NCBI RefSeq assembly: GCF_000262045.1
Contig: NZ_AJVF01000041.1
Coordinates: 496,001-560,000 of the forward strand
Direction: 5' to 3'
Source: Bacillus siamensis KCTC 13613
Lineage (GTDB): Bacteria; Bacillota; Bacilli; Bacillales; Bacillaceae
Length of the DNA: 64,000 nt
Shown: piece by piece, positions 26,160 through 36,756 of the stretch
How the letters are laid out: each line of letters starts with the position of its first letter
Numbering within the stretch: position 1 is the stretch's first letter
Notes under the pieces: generated by a model
What the model saw: only the letters and a program-made list of their open reading frames with translations
Database searches by the model: none
Told to the model about the DNA's origin: nothing
Translations under genes and position numbers: made by a program

Positions 26160-27830
26160 TTAAGAGCCTTTTTTTCTGGCGGGTTTTTCCGTACCGTACG
26201 ATAAGAAAGAGGTAAGGTTGTCCATTTTGATCCGCATTTCTTCCTCTGTCAGCGAGTGGCATAAAATATCATGTAAATGATCTTCAAAATTGCTCACTTT
26301 GATTTTTGTTAAAATGTCATCTAGTTCTCCGACGACATTTTCAAATAAATGAATTTTGTCATACAAGAGTTTTAAGATATGCTCTTCCACCGTATGTTTT
26401 GTCGCCATATTGTAGATGTGGACATCTCTTTCCTGACCGAGTCTGTGAATCCTTCCGATTCTTTGTTCAAGCCGCATCGGGTTCCACGGGAGGTCATAGT
26501 TGATAATATGGTTGCAAAATTGCAGGTTGATCCCTTCCCCTCCGGCTTCTGTAGCGATCAGGACCTGCACTTTGCCGCGGAAGAGATCCTTCATCCAGTC
26601 TTTTTTCCCGCGTTTAAATCCGCCTCTGAACGGAACGGAGCTTATGCCGTTCTGCTGGAGAAACCATTGCAAGTAGATCTGTGTCGCCCGATACTCAGTA
26701 AAAATAATGACCTTGTCATTAATCTTTTTAATCAAGTCAACAACTTGAATCGCTTTTGAGTTTTTCGTGACTTGATTGATGCGGTCCATTAAATTAGCGA
26801 TTGTCTGTTCATCGAATGCAGGCGCTTGTTTGTCTTTTTGGTCAAGCATTTTTTTGAGCGTCATATACACGGCTTCCCTGCTTGAACAGCACTCTCTTTG
26901 CAGCGTCATAATGGAAAATGCGCTTGCGGGCTTTTCCGTGCCGTTTTTCAGTGCGGCAATGTCATCGTAGAGCGCCTGTTCCGTCGGTGAAAAGGTGATC
27001 GGCACTGTTTCCACGTGTCGCTTCGTCCATGTAAGCCCCGTGTCGCTCCGTGTGTTGCGGATCATCACCTTATTGACGAGCTCTTTCAAATGCTCATGAG
27101 CGTCAATCCCGTCCTTCTGATTGAACGTTTCTTGAAATCCGCTTTCGTTTCCTAAATGGCCGGGTTTTAACAGTGACACTAAATTGAAGATTTCTTCGAT
27201 CCGGTTTTGAATCGGCGTCGCCGTCAGAAGCAGGCAGTATTTCTTCACAAGACTTCTCGCAAATTCATAATTTTTCGTTTTGCTGTTTTTGAGCTTGTGC
27301 GCTTCGTCAATAATGACGAGATCATACGGAATCGAAAGCACAATCTCCTTGTGAGGCGAACGCTTGGCCGTATCAATAGAAGAAACGACGATATCGCACT
27401 GTTCCCACACATAGCTTTTCTTCTGTTCAACAGCGGGTATTAAAAACTTCTCCTGAAGCTCTTTCACCCACTGGGAAACGAGTGATGCCGGCACAAGAAT
27501 CAGGATTTTTTTGGCCAGCCCGCGAATCATGTATTCTTTTAAAATCAGGCCCGCTTCGACCGTTTTTCCGAGCCCCACTTCATCAGCCAAAATCGCTTTG
27601 CCGTTCATTTTTTCAACGACTTTCTGCGCGACCTCAAGCTGATGGGGAAGCGGAGTGAAATCGGGAAGGTACAAAGGAGCCCTCAACCCTTCGAATTCTG
27701 GAATGGCAAGGGTCTGCTGGACTTCAGCCGACAGTTTGTACATCTCCCAATTTGACCAGGGACCGTCCGTTTTCAGCCGCTCAGAAAACTCTCCCGGCCA
27801 GTTTGCATCAAATATGATCTCTGCTGTCAT
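26160..27830 (-). CDS. yqhH: YqhH, SNF2-family helicase
   Basis: 556 aa Swi2/Snf2-type ATPase. Motif I is DEVGLGKT near residue 80, motif II DEAH in VIIDEAHKLKN, motif III LTATPIQN, and motif VI QRIGRIHRLGQ near 475; all are intact. It lacks the extra N-terminal domains of HepA/RapA, so it resembles a compact RapA-like translocase that may act on RNA polymerase or DNA; this is inference. The ATG giving MTAEIIFD is preferred over starts up to 15 codons upstream. Divergent from the glycine riboswitch. Confidence 0.88.
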   Translation of the reverse strand: MTAEIIFDANWPGEFSERLKTDGPWSNWEMYKLSAEVQQTLAIPEFEGLRAPLYLPDFTPLPHQLEVAQKVVEKMNGKAILADEVGLGKTVEAGLILKEYMIRGLAKKILILVPASLVSQWVKELQEKFLIPAVEQKKSYVWEQCDIVVSSIDTAKRSPHKEIVLSIPYDLVIIDEAHKLKNSKTKNYEFARSLVKKYCLLLTATPIQNRIEEIFNLVSLLKPGHLGNESGFQETFNQKDGIDAHEHLKELVNKVMIRNTRSDTGLTWTKRHVETVPITFSPTEQALYDDIAALKNGTEKPASAFSIMTLQRECCSSREAVYMTLKKMLDQKDKQAPAFDEQTIANLMDRINQVTKNSKAIQVVDLIKKINDKVIIFTEYRATQIYLQWFLQQNGISSVPFRGGFKRGKKDWMKDLFRGKVQVLIATEAGGEGINLQFCNHIINYDLPWNPMRLEQRIGRIHRLGQERDVHIYNMATKHTVEEHILKLLYDKIHLFENVVGELDDILTKIKVSNFEDHLHDILCHSLTEEEMRIKMDNLTSFLSYGTEKPARKKGS

Positions 27831-27974
27831 ATGTAACAAAACCGCCTTTCTTTTAAAAAACTGATTTATCATCATTTTTGTTGCCGGACGTAAGTGAGGG
27901 TGGTAGGATATAAGTAATCATTTCACTAAAAGATATTGCTTTAGTATGTCCATAACAATTGGTAAATATGAGCG

Positions 27975-28168
27975 AATGACAGCAAGGGGAGAGACTCGGA
28001 CGAAAAATGTGCATCCGGGCGCCGAAGGAGCAAACTGCGGAGTGAATCTCTCAGGCAAAAGAACTCTTGCTCGACGCAACTCTGGAGAGTGTCTGCGATT
28101 TGAAGCAGCAGACCACCAAAGGGGACGTCTTTATGATGTTTTCATAAAGTAAACTTTCAGGTGCCGGG
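27975..28168 (+). ncRNA. Tandem glycine riboswitch (gcvT leader)
   Basis: Two consecutive glycine aptamers with a short linker. The first runs from agcaaggggagagactc through the conserved cgccgaaggagcaa core; the second begins near aactctggagagtg and includes ccaccaaagggg before closing at caggtgccgggacag. Glycine binding switches on the gcv operon in Bacillus. A possible promoter (TTGCCG–N17–TAGGAT, 27881–27909) lies just upstream. The expression platform is the adjoining terminator. Confidence 0.93.
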
Positions 28169-28213
28169 ACAGAGAAACCTTCATTTTCATGAGGTGTTTC
28201 TCTGTCCTTTTTT
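28167..28213 (+). terminator. Riboswitch-controlled terminator before gcvT
   Basis: GGACAGAGAAAC / GTTTCTCTGTCC stem with a long loop, then six Ts. Its 5' arm overlaps the closing stem of the second aptamer, the layout of an ON switch with transcription attenuation. Confidence 0.85.
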
Positions 28214-28254
28214 ATATGTCTTTACAATGCGCCAATGACTGAAGGGGGAAGATG

Positions 28255-29355
28255 ATGCTGAAACGAACACCGCTTTATGACGTGTATAAAGAATACGGCG
28301 GAAAAACGATTGATTTTGGAGGATGGGAGCTGCCGGTTCAATTTTCTTCTATTAAAGAGGAGCATGAAGCCGTCCGCACAAAGGCGGGTCTGTTTGATGT
28401 ATCCCATATGGGAGAAGTCGAAGTCTCCGGTAAAGACGCCCTGTCTTTTCTGCAAAAAATGATGACAAATGACGTTGCCGATTTAAATCCGGGAAGCGCC
28501 CTCTATACCGCCATGTGTTATCCTGACGGCGGTACGGTCGATGATTTGCTGATCTATCAGAAAAGCGAGAGCTGCTATCTGCTTGTGATTAACGCGTCCA
28601 ATATTGAAAAAGACATCGCTTGGCTGACAGAACACGCGGAAGGGGATGTCACGCTGATGAATCAGTCTGACGGGATTTCACTGCTAGCCGTTCAGGGGCC
28701 GAATGCTCAGGCGGTTCTTGCGAAGCTGACTGAACGTGATTTGTCTTCCTTAAAACCGTTTACGTTTATTGATGGAGCGGACGTTGCCGGCCGCCAAGTT
28801 CTGCTTTCAAGAACAGGCTATACCGGTGAAGACGGGTTTGAACTCTATTGCCGAAATGAAGATGCGGTGCATCTATTTAAGGAGATTCTTACAGCGGGAG
28901 AGAATGAAGGAATCGTTCCGTGCGGCCTCGGCGCGCGTGATACGCTGAGATTTGAAGCGAAGCTCGCTTTATACGGTCAGGAATTGACGAAAGACATTAC
29001 ACCGATTGAAGCCGGGATCGGATTTGCCGTAAAACACAAGAAAGATTCTGATTTTTTTGGGAAGTCTGTATTGAGTGAACAGAAAGAAAAAGGAGCTCCG
29101 CGTAAGCTGGTCGGGCTTGAGATGATTGAAAAGGGGATTCCGAGACACGGATACGCCGTGAAAAAAGACGGTGCCCTGATCGGGGAAGTCACGACAGGCA
29201 CACAATCCCCGACGTTAAAGAAAAATATCGGCCTTGCCTTAATCAAAACGGAATTCAGTGGAATTGGAACGGAAGTCGAAGTGGAAATCCGCAAAAAAAC
29301 GGTAAAAGCAAAGATTGTCCGCACACCGTTTTATAAACGCCCAAAACAGAGCTGA
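28255..29355 (+). CDS. gcvT: Aminomethyltransferase GcvT (glycine cleavage T protein)
   Basis: Transfers the methylene unit of glycine from the H-protein to tetrahydrofolate, releasing ammonia. The 366 aa protein shows the folate-binding region ([13 protein letters not shown] near residue 45) and the [16 protein letters not shown] segment near residue 225. Two ATGs are adjacent after gaagggggaag; the second gives the standard MLKRTPL. First gene behind the glycine riboswitch. Confidence 0.95.
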   Translation: MLKRTPLYDVYKEYGGKTIDFGGWELPVQFSSIKEEHEAVRTKAGLFDVSHMGEVEVSGKDALSFLQKMMTNDVADLNPGSALYTAMCYPDGGTVDDLLIYQKSESCYLLVINASNIEKDIAWLTEHAEGDVTLMNQSDGISLLAVQGPNAQAVLAKLTERDLSSLKPFTFIDGADVAGRQVLLSRTGYTGEDGFELYCRNEDAVHLFKEILTAGENEGIVPCGLGARDTLRFEAKLALYGQELTKDITPIEAGIGFAVKHKKDSDFFGKSVLSEQKEKGAPRKLVGLEMIEKGIPRHGYAVKKDGALIGEVTTGTQSPTLKKNIGLALIKTEFSGIGTEVEVEIRKKTVKAKIVRTPFYKRPKQS

Positions 29356-29369
29356 AAAAGGAGAGTCAT

Positions 29370-30716
29370 ATGAAGCATCGATATTTGCCCGCGACAGAAC
29401 AGGATAAAAAAGAAATGCTGAAAGCCATCGGCGCAGATTCAATTGATGAACTGTTTGCCGATATTCCGGAAGATGTGAGGTTTCAAAAAGACTACCAAAT
29501 TAAAAAAGCAAAATCAGAAACAGAGCTGACAAGAGAGCTGACAAAGCTTGCGGCGAAAAATAAGGACGCTGTTACATATGCATCTTTTCTGGGGGCAGGA
29601 GTGTACGATCACTATCAGCCGGTTATCGTCGATCATGTGATTTCCCGGTCAGAGTTCTACACGGCATATACGCCTTACCAGCCTGAAATTTCACAAGGAG
29701 AGCTGCAGGCGATTTTTGAATTTCAAACGATGATTTGCGAGTTAACAGGTATGGATATTGCAAACTCCTCCATGTACGACGGGGGAACGGCGCTGGCAGA
29801 AGCGGCGATGCTTGCGTCAGGACATACGAAAAAGAAAAAAATCGTCATTTCCGCCGCCGTGCATCCGGAATCACGGGATGTCCTGAAAACATACGCAAAA
29901 GGCCAATATATTGAAGTTGTAGAGGTGCCTGCAAAAAACGGCGTCACAGACCTTGACGCATTAGAACATGCCGTCTGTGATGAAACGGCCGCTGTAATCG
30001 TCCAGTATCCGAACTTCTTCGGACAAATTGAGTCGTTAAAGGACATTGAGCCGCTCGCACATAAAGGGAACAGCCAGCTGATTGTTTCTTCTAACCCGCT
30101 CGCCCTCGGTATTTTGACTCCGCCCGGAGCATACGGAGCTGATATCGTCGTCGGGGACGCGCAGCCTTTCGGCATACCTGCGGCGTTCGGCGGCCCGCAC
30201 TGCGGCTATTTTGCGGTAACGAAAAAACTGATGAGAAAGGTGCCGGGCCGGCTTGTCGGCCAGACGGAGGATGAAAACGGGCGGAGAGGTTTTGTTCTCA
30301 CCCTTCAGGCGCGAGAGCAGCATATCAGAAGAGACAAAGCCACCTCTAACATCTGCTCAAACCAGGCGCTGAATGCGTTAGCGGCTTCAGTCGCGATGAC
30401 GGCGCTCGGAAAAAACGGCGTCAAAGACATGGCCCGCCAAAATATACTGAAAGCCGATTACGCGAGACGCCAAGCGGAAAAAGCCGGCTTGCACGTAGCA
30501 TTCGACGGCCCGATGTTTAATGAATTTGCCGTCAGGCTGAACCTCCCCGTCAAGGAAGCAAACCGGCGGCTCCTGCAAGACGGCATCATTGGCGGATATG
30601 ACTTAGGCCTTGCGTATCCGGAATTGAATCAGCATATGCTTATTGCCGTCACAGAGCTGAGAACAAAAGAAGAGATCGATTCGCTTATTGCGGGATTGGG
30701 GGATCAACATGAATAA
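29370..30716 (+). CDS. gcvPA: Glycine dehydrogenase subunit 1 (P protein, alpha)
   Basis: 448 aa N-terminal half of the split P protein, which decarboxylates glycine together with GcvPB. It carries the fold of the P protein but not the PLP-binding lysine. It follows gcvT by 14 bases with aaaggaga before the ATG and overlaps gcvPB by eight bases, consistent with tight subunit stoichiometry. Confidence 0.95.
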   Translation: MKHRYLPATEQDKKEMLKAIGADSIDELFADIPEDVRFQKDYQIKKAKSETELTRELTKLAAKNKDAVTYASFLGAGVYDHYQPVIVDHVISRSEFYTAYTPYQPEISQGELQAIFEFQTMICELTGMDIANSSMYDGGTALAEAAMLASGHTKKKKIVISAAVHPESRDVLKTYAKGQYIEVVEVPAKNGVTDLDALEHAVCDETAAVIVQYPNFFGQIESLKDIEPLAHKGNSQLIVSSNPLALGILTPPGAYGADIVVGDAQPFGIPAAFGGPHCGYFAVTKKLMRKVPGRLVGQTEDENGRRGFVLTLQAREQHIRRDKATSNICSNQALNALAASVAMTALGKNGVKDMARQNILKADYARRQAEKAGLHVAFDGPMFNEFAVRLNLPVKEANRRLLQDGIIGGYDLGLAYPELNQHMLIAVTELRTKEEIDSLIAGLGDQHE

Positions 30717-32181
30717 TCAAGATCAGGCACTTATTTTTGAAATGTCCCGCGAAGGGCGTATCGGTTACAGCCTTCCGGAGCTTGATGTGCCGGAAACAGA
30801 GCTTGAAAGCCTTCTTCCCGGTGACTACATCCGCGATGAAGACGCAAAGCTCCCGGAAGTATCAGAGCTTGATATTATGCGGCATTATACCGCTCTTTCC
30901 AGAAGAAACCACGGAGTTGATTCAGGTTTTTATCCGCTCGGCTCCTGTACGATGAAATACAATCCGAAATTAAATGAAAAAATTGCCCGGCTCCCAGGCT
31001 TTTCCGCCATCCACCCGCTTCAGGACGAGGACACGGTTCAGGGGGCGCTTGAGCTTTTATACGATTTAAGCGGACATTTGGAGGAAATTACCGGCATGGA
31101 CGAGGTGACGCTGCAGCCTGCCGCGGGCGCTCACGGCGAATGGACCGGCCTGATGATGATCCGCGCCTATCATGAAGCGCGCGGGGACTTCGGACGGACG
31201 AAGGTCATTGTCCCTGATTCAGCTCACGGCACGAATCCGGCATCCGCTACGGTCGCCGGTTTTGAAACGATTACCGTCAAGTCGAATGAACACGGACTGG
31301 TTGACATTGAAGATCTGAAAAGAGCGGTAAATGAAGAAACAGCGGCGCTGATGCTGACGAATCCGAACACCCTCGGATTATTTGAGGAAAACATTACGGA
31401 AATGGCTGAAATCGTCCATCAGGCCGGCGGAAAACTTTACTATGACGGAGCGAATTTAAATGCCGTTTTAAGTAAAGCAAGACCGGGAGATATGGGGTTT
31501 GACGTCGTTCACCTTAATCTGCATAAAACATTTACCGGGCCGCACGGCGGGGGAGGACCGGGTTCGGGGCCGGTCGGAGTAAAAAAAGAATTCATTCCGT
31601 ATCTGCCGAAACCCGTTCTCACGAAAAAAGAGGGCCGTTTGACTTTTGACGATGACCGCCCGCAATCGATCGGGCGCGTAAAGCCTTATTACGGCAACTT
31701 CGGCATTAATGTCAGAGCCTACACGTATATCCGTTCTATGGGGCCTGACGGCTTAAAAGCAGTGACCGAAAACGCGGTTTTAAATGCAAATTATATGATG
31801 AGAAGACTCGCGCCTTATTATGATCTCCCGTATGATCGTCATTGCAAGCATGAATTTGTGTTATCGGGAAGAAGGCAGAAAAAGCTCGGCGTAAGAACGC
31901 TTGATATCGCTAAACGGCTTTTAGATTTCGGTTATCACCCGCCGACTGTGTATTTCCCGCTAAATGTTGAAGAAAGCATCATGATCGAACCGACGGAAAC
32001 GGAATCCAAGGAAACGCTTGATGCGTTTATAGATGCGATGATTCAAATTGCGCGGGAGGCGGAGGAATCGCCTGAAATCGTTCAGGAGGCGCCGCATACC
32101 ACGGTAGTCAAAAGAATGGATGAAACCAAGGCCGCAAGAAAGCCGGTTTTAAAATACGAACATACATCTGAAGGGGTGTAA
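30709..32181 (+). CDS. gcvPB: Glycine dehydrogenase subunit 2 (P protein, beta)
   Basis: 490 aa catalytic half of the P protein. The PLP Schiff-base lysine is K273 in LNLHKTF, followed by the glycine-rich [12 protein letters not shown] loop that contacts the cofactor. Start chosen at the ATG after gggggatc. Last gene of the operon; GcvH and dihydrolipoyl dehydrogenase are not in the window, but lipM nearby supplies the lipoyl group for GcvH. Confidence 0.95.
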   Translation: MNNQDQALIFEMSREGRIGYSLPELDVPETELESLLPGDYIRDEDAKLPEVSELDIMRHYTALSRRNHGVDSGFYPLGSCTMKYNPKLNEKIARLPGFSAIHPLQDEDTVQGALELLYDLSGHLEEITGMDEVTLQPAAGAHGEWTGLMMIRAYHEARGDFGRTKVIVPDSAHGTNPASATVAGFETITVKSNEHGLVDIEDLKRAVNEETAALMLTNPNTLGLFEENITEMAEIVHQAGGKLYYDGANLNAVLSKARPGDMGFDVVHLNLHKTFTGPHGGGGPGSGPVGVKKEFIPYLPKPVLTKKEGRLTFDDDRPQSIGRVKPYYGNFGINVRAYTYIRSMGPDGLKAVTENAVLNANYMMRRLAPYYDLPYDRHCKHEFVLSGRRQKKLGVRTLDIAKRLLDFGYHPPTVYFPLNVEESIMIEPTETESKETLDAFIDAMIQIAREAEESPEIVQEAPHTTVVKRMDETKAARKPVLKYEHTSEGV

Positions 32182-32218
32182 AAAAAAGAGCTTCCGTATA
32201 AACGGAAAGCTCTTTTTC
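32182..32218. terminator. Terminator between gcvPB and yqhL
   Basis: AAAGAGCTTTCCGT-type stem (GAGCTTCCGT / ACGGAAAGCTC) flanked by A- and T-runs, usable by both converging genes. Confidence 0.8.
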
Positions 32219-32219
32219 A

Positions 32220-32603
32220 TTATTGGTTCTTTGCTTTAATTTTTCCGCCCCATTTTTTAAATCCGCCTTTCAGGTTGTAAATATCCTTGCAGCCGTGTTT
32301 GCGGAGCGTCTGTGCCGCGCGGCCGCTGCGGACATTGTTTTGGCAGTACAGATAAACGGGTTTATCAGGACGGATTTCGCTTTTGCGCTGTTTCAGCTGT
32401 GAAAGCGGAATGTTGCGCGCGCCGAGAATATGGCCGCCTTCAAATTCATTCGGTTCACGGACGTCAATCAGCTGCGCTTTTCTGTAGCCCGCGCGGAATT
32501 CCTCTTCCGTAAGTGTTTTCATTAAACGCTGTTGGTAAAAATACGACACGATCATATAAACGATAAACGCCGCAACAATAATTAAAGCAATCATATTAGA
32601 CAA
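32220..32603 (-). CDS. yqhL: YqhL, membrane-anchored rhodanese
   Basis: 127 aa with an N-terminal membrane helix (about residues 4–23) and a single rhodanese domain. The active-site cysteine lies in YCQNNVRSGRA near residue 88. It is a putative sulfurtransferase on the cytoplasmic side; acceptor unknown. The start is a TTG ten bases after aaggag. Divergent from lipM. Confidence 0.85.
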   Translation of the reverse strand: MSNMIALIIVAAFIVYMIVSYFYQQRLMKTLTEEEFRAGYRKAQLIDVREPNEFEGGHILGARNIPLSQLKQRKSEIRPDKPVYLYCQNNVRSGRAAQTLRKHGCKDIYNLKGGFKKWGGKIKAKNQ

Positions 32604-32796
32604 TGCGATTCTACTCCTTTAGCTTATAAAATCAAAACCCTGCTTCCTGAAAACAAGGCTCACCGGACGTTTTGGGACAAATACTATTATAGTAAAGCAT
32701 GGAGCGATTGTCATCCTTAATGAAACGAAATATTTTTCATTTTCACGGCAGTTTGATAAACTGATTTTACTAAAACGATAAAGAAGGGTTCAATGT

Positions 32797-33633
32797 ATGG
32801 AAAAAGAAACATGGCGGTTTATTGACTCAGGGAACGAAAGCCCGGCATTTAACATGGCGCTGGATGAAGCGCTTTTATATTGGCACAGCCAAAAGAAAAT
32901 TCCCCCGGTGATCCGTTTTTACGGGTGGAATCCGGCAACATTGTCTGTCGGATATTTTCAAAATATTAAGAAGGAAATTAACTTTGACGCAGTACATAAA
33001 CACGGTCTCGGGTTTGTCAGAAGACCGACAGGCGGACGGGGTGTTCTGCATGATAAAGAATTGACATACAGCGTCATCGTTTCAGAGGATCACCCGGAAA
33101 TGCCGGCCACGGTGACAGAGGCGTACCGGGTCATTTCAGAAGGCATTCTGCAGGGATTCAGAAACCTTGGGCTTGATGCCTACTTTGCGATTCCGCGCAC
33201 GGAGAAAGAAAAAGAAAGCCTGAAAAATCCGCGCTCGTCCGTTTGCTTTGATGCGCCTTCGTGGTATGAGCTGGTCGTCGAAGGACGCAAAGTTGCGGGA
33301 AGCGCCCAGACACGCCAAAAAGGCGTTATTCTTCAGCACGGCTCCATCCTGCTTGACATTGATGAGGACAAGCTGTTTGATCTGTTTTTATATCCGAGCG
33401 ACAGAGTCCGTGAGCGCATGCAGCGGAATTTCAAAAACAAAGCGGTAGCCATCAACGCCTTAGCCCAAAAACCGGTAACGATGGATGAAGCCAGAACCGC
33501 TTTTAAAGCCGGTTTTGAGGAAGGCCTGAACATTCATCTTGAACCTTACACGCTCACTCCTGAAGAGCTTGCGTTTGTCAATGAGCTGGCCGAGACGAAA
33601 TACGCGTCTGACGAATGGAATTATAAGCGCTGA
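32797..33633 (+). CDS. lipM: Octanoyltransferase LipM
   Basis: 278 aa enzyme that moves octanoyl from acyl carrier protein to GcvH, the first step of lipoate assembly in Bacillus. The family signature [14 protein letters not shown] is at residues 75–88, and the nucleophile Cys150 is in [12 protein letters not shown]; the conserved Lys follows in [11 protein letters not shown]. It stands alone between yqhL and mntR, close to the gcv genes whose H protein it serves. Confidence 0.95.
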   Translation: MEKETWRFIDSGNESPAFNMALDEALLYWHSQKKIPPVIRFYGWNPATLSVGYFQNIKKEINFDAVHKHGLGFVRRPTGGRGVLHDKELTYSVIVSEDHPEMPATVTEAYRVISEGILQGFRNLGLDAYFAIPRTEKEKESLKNPRSSVCFDAPSWYELVVEGRKVAGSAQTRQKGVILQHGSILLDIDEDKLFDLFLYPSDRVRERMQRNFKNKAVAINALAQKPVTMDEARTAFKAGFEEGLNIHLEPYTLTPEELAFVNELAETKYASDEWNYKR

Positions 33634-33732
33634 TTAAGGCTTGACAGGCCGGAAGCATCCTTGTTTTTTCATAACCGTTAGTGTAAACTTGTAATGGTTT
33701 ATTAAGTTAAGGTGCTTTTTGGGAGGGGTACG

Positions 33733-34161
33733 ATGACAACACCAAGTATGGAAGATTATATTGAACAGATTTATATGCTGATAGAAGAAAAAGGATATGC
33801 GCGGGTTTCTGATATCGCGGAAGCTTTGGCAGTCCATCCCTCCTCTGTAACGAAAATGGTTCAAAAACTAGATAAAGACGAGTATTTGATTTATGAAAAA
33901 TATCGCGGGCTCGTATTGACGTCAAAAGGCAAAAAGATCGGCAAACGGCTCGTATACAGACACGAATTGCTTGAGCAGTTTTTACGAATCATTGGTGTTG
34001 ATGAAGAGAAGATTTACAATGATGTAGAAGGAATCGAACATCATCTGAGCTGGAACAGCATTGACCGCATCGGCGATCTCGTCCAGTATTTTGAAGATGA
34101 CGACAGCCGGAAAAAAGAATTGAAATCCGTACAGAAAAAAACCGAAACTCCCGGTGAATAA
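33733..34161 (+). CDS. mntR: Manganese-responsive regulator MntR
   Basis: 142 aa DtxR-family repressor of manganese uptake and activator of efflux. The winged HTH occupies residues 1–70, and all six metal ligands of the B. subtilis protein are present: Asp8, Glu11, His77, Glu99, Glu102 and His103. The ATG after gggagggg is chosen. The C-terminal tail (KKTETPGE) is slightly different from 168. Single gene with its own terminator. Confidence 0.96.
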   Translation: MTTPSMEDYIEQIYMLIEEKGYARVSDIAEALAVHPSSVTKMVQKLDKDEYLIYEKYRGLVLTSKGKKIGKRLVYRHELLEQFLRIIGVDEEKIYNDVEGIEHHLSWNSIDRIGDLVQYFEDDDSRKKELKSVQKKTETPGE

Positions 34162-34193
34162 AAGGGCGGCCCAAATAGGGCGCCCTTTTTTTA
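34161..34193 (+). terminator. Terminator of mntR
   Basis: AAAGGGCG..CCC / GGGCGCCCTTT hairpin with a T-run directly after the stop. Confidence 0.8.
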
Positions 34194-34274
34194 ATGTCTT
34201 CATTCTTTGGTCTATTTCCCCAAGCCGTTTCTTAAAATAATAATACACCTTGGATGGAAGGGAGAGGGCGCGCT

Positions 34275-35150
34275 ATGCAGATTGACGGCGTATTTTCGGG
34301 CGGGGGAATAAAAGGGGTGGCGCTTGCCGGCGCTTATGAAGCGCTGGAAGAAAAGGGCTTTCGCTTTGAAAGGCTCGCCGGAACAAGCGCCGGCGCGATT
34401 ATTGCCGCATTGATCGCTGCGGGCTACACGAGCAGAGAGGTTCATGCGATCATCGATGATGTCGACGGAAGGCAATTGCTTGATCAGAGATGCTCATTCC
34501 TCCCGCTGAAAATCCTGCAGTGGGTGTCGATATATTGGCGCCTCGGATTATACAGAGGCGATGTGCTGGAAAAGTGGATTGCGGATAAATTAAAAGCGAA
34601 GGGCATCATCGCGTTCGGCGATATGAAAAAAGGATCGCTCCGTCTGATCGCTTCAGATCTGACGAACGGAACGATGATCGTGCTTCCCGACGACCTTCCC
34701 CGCTACGGATTAAATCCGGAGGTGTTCCCGGTTGCCAGAGCTGTCAGAATGAGCTGCAGCATCCCTTATTTTTTTGAACCGATTAAACTGAAGACCGAAA
34801 AAGGCATTTCAACGGTTGTTGACGGCGGCGTGTTAAGCAATTTTCCGATTTGGCTGTTTTCAAAAGAGCGCAAACGGCCGGTCATCGGAATTTCACTTTC
34901 CCCTAATGAAAAAGAGCGTCCGAAGAAATCAATCCGGAACGCTTTTGAGCTGTTCGGCGCTTTGTTTGAAACGATGAAAGACGCTCATGATGCCAGACAT
35001 ATCGCGACAAAGTACGAACAGAATATTATTTTTATTCCCGTGGAACATGTGATGGCGACGGAGTTTCACCTCACACCGCAAAAAAAACTAGCTCTCATTG
35101 AGCTAGGAAAAAGCAAAACAGAGCAATTTTTGAAGCAATGGAGCTATTAA
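34275..35150 (+). CDS. yqhO: YqhO, patatin-like phospholipase
   Basis: 291 aa patatin-family protein. Oxyanion hole GGGIKG is near residue 9, nucleophile Ser in GTSAG near 37, and catalytic Asp in DGG near 180, so the Ser-Asp dyad is intact. No signal peptide; predicted to be cytosolic lipid hydrolase with unknown substrate. Its stop overlaps the yqhP stop tail to tail by four bases, with no clear terminator between them. Confidence 0.87.
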   Translation: MQIDGVFSGGGIKGVALAGAYEALEEKGFRFERLAGTSAGAIIAALIAAGYTSREVHAIIDDVDGRQLLDQRCSFLPLKILQWVSIYWRLGLYRGDVLEKWIADKLKAKGIIAFGDMKKGSLRLIASDLTNGTMIVLPDDLPRYGLNPEVFPVARAVRMSCSIPYFFEPIKLKTEKGISTVVDGGVLSNFPIWLFSKERKRPVIGISLSPNEKERPKKSIRNAFELFGALFETMKDAHDARHIATKYEQNIIFIPVEHVMATEFHLTPQKKLALIELGKSKTEQFLKQWSY

Positions 35151-35542
35151 AAAAGCGCTCTGTTTTTCTTTTTATTCTTTTTACCTTCTATGACGGTAAG
35201 CTGGGTCTGGCTTTTTTTCTTAAGAATCATCGGCTTCGGTCTGCTGCTGCTCGGCACGCTCCGCAAATGGCTGACCCGCCCCCTGTGGCCGGCGCGGTGC
35301 TTCGCTTTTTGCTCCTTCATTCGGAGCCGCGATTGTTTGGCCGCTTTTCTGAAAGCGGTTCCGTCACGTCCGGCGCGGCGGTTCAGGACCGATCTCACGA
35401 TAAAATAAATAATGATGCCTGCGATAATGACGGTGATCGCTCTTGAGATCATCTGCCCGGGGTTTGTGACCGCCGCATAAATGAAACCGAATGCGCCAAG
35501 CGCTATTAATACAGCAAAAAAAGGTTGTACACGATGATTCAT
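35147..35542 (-). CDS. yqhP: YqhP, membrane protein with basic tail (SA1362 type)
   Basis: 131 aa. Two membrane helices lie in the first 55 residues, followed by a long, strongly basic cytoplasmic tail rich in Lys/Arg/Ser/Gln. It resembles the SA1362 family of unknown function. It overlaps the end of yqhO tail to tail and lies 36 bases downstream of yqhQ on the same strand, so yqhQ–yqhP is likely one unit. Confidence 0.78.
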   Translation of the reverse strand: MNHRVQPFFAVLIALGAFGFIYAAVTNPGQMISRAITVIIAGIIIYFIVRSVLNRRAGRDGTAFRKAAKQSRLRMKEQKAKHRAGHRGRVSHLRSVPSSSRPKPMILKKKSQTQLTVIEGKKNKKKNRALF

Positions 35543-35578
35543 AACTGCCCACCTCCGAAAATAATAACAGGTAACGGT

Positions 35579-36535
35579 TCAGATTGCGTTGTGAGACGGC
35601 TTTTCGCTCTGTTCTGAAATGTCTTCCAGTCTGAGAAGCTCGTTAAAGCTTTCTATGGCAACCTCGACCTGGTCATCTTCCGGTTCCTTTGTCGTTAAAA
35701 GCTGCAGCCACAGGCCTGGATAACCGAGCACCTTCAAAACGGGGATATGCCGAACCCTGTTCGTCAGCTGGAGCACTTCAAAGGAGATGCCGAGGACGGC
35801 CGGTATAAGCGCAATCCTGTCTAAAATCCGCACCCAAAGCGGATCTGTCGGAACGAGTAAATAGACAAACATGCCGACAATGATCGTAAATAAGATAAAG
35901 CTTGAACCGCATCGGTAATGAAGCCGCGACTGTTTCTGAACATTTTCTATCGTAATTGGTAAATTCTGTTCATAACAGTTTATGACCTTATGTTCGGCTC
36001 CATGATATTGAAACACTCTTTTAATTAACGGCGTCATTGATAAAAAATAAATGTAGCCGAGAAGCAGGATAAGCTTAAACAGGCTTTCGATGCCGATCTG
36101 CGCGGCGTCTGAGGAAAAAACGGGCCTTACAAGCTCAGCTAAAAAGACCGGGACGAGCGTAAAAACGAATTTGCTGAACAAAAACGATAGAACGCCGATC
36201 ACCGCCAGGCTGAAAAACATCGATAATCCCGAACCCTTCTTATCTTCCTGTTCCAGCTTGGCGTCATCTTGGGGGTCAAGCCCGTAACGTTCGCTGGAGA
36301 AGTTTAAATGCTTTGTGCCGTTGGCGCTTGCCTCGATAATTGCGACGATTCCCCGCAAAAAAGGAATCTTTTTTAAAACCGAAAGCTTGGGGTTCGGCAC
36401 TCTCGGAAGCTTGAAAAAATCAATGCTTCCGTCATTCCTGCGGATGGCGGTAACATAATTTTTTCTGCCGCCGAACATTACCCCTTCAACGACAGCCTGA
36501 CCGCCGTATGCGGGCGGCGTTTTGTGTTTGGACAT
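35579..36535 (-). CDS. yqhQ: YqhQ, DUF1385 membrane protein
   Basis: 318 aa. The N-terminus (GGQAVVEGVMFGGRKNY) and the middle FQYHGAEHKVINCYE motif mark DUF1385. Several membrane helices occur between residues 100 and 260. The conserved His/Glu/Cys cluster hints at a metal site, but no function is established. Upstream of yqhP on the same strand. Confidence 0.85.
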   Translation of the reverse strand: MSKHKTPPAYGGQAVVEGVMFGGRKNYVTAIRRNDGSIDFFKLPRVPNPKLSVLKKIPFLRGIVAIIEASANGTKHLNFSSERYGLDPQDDAKLEQEDKKGSGLSMFFSLAVIGVLSFLFSKFVFTLVPVFLAELVRPVFSSDAAQIGIESLFKLILLLGYIYFLSMTPLIKRVFQYHGAEHKVINCYEQNLPITIENVQKQSRLHYRCGSSFILFTIIVGMFVYLLVPTDPLWVRILDRIALIPAVLGISFEVLQLTNRVRHIPVLKVLGYPGLWLQLLTTKEPEDDQVEVAIESFNELLRLEDISEQSEKPSHNAI

Positions 36536-36756
36536 TGTTTATCAACCTGCCTGTTTTCTTAGGATTTACTAACCATTTCCTTTCACTCTATTGTACAGGA
36601 AACAGCGGTAAACCTCTAGTTTGACAGCCGGAAAATCAATGCTTTTTCTACAAGCAGTATACCCGGTTTCCTTAGAATTTACTCATTAAATGAAAATATG
36701 GCGGAACTTTTTATGACTTTTCAATTTTGGGGCATTCTATGACTGGAGGTGCCATG

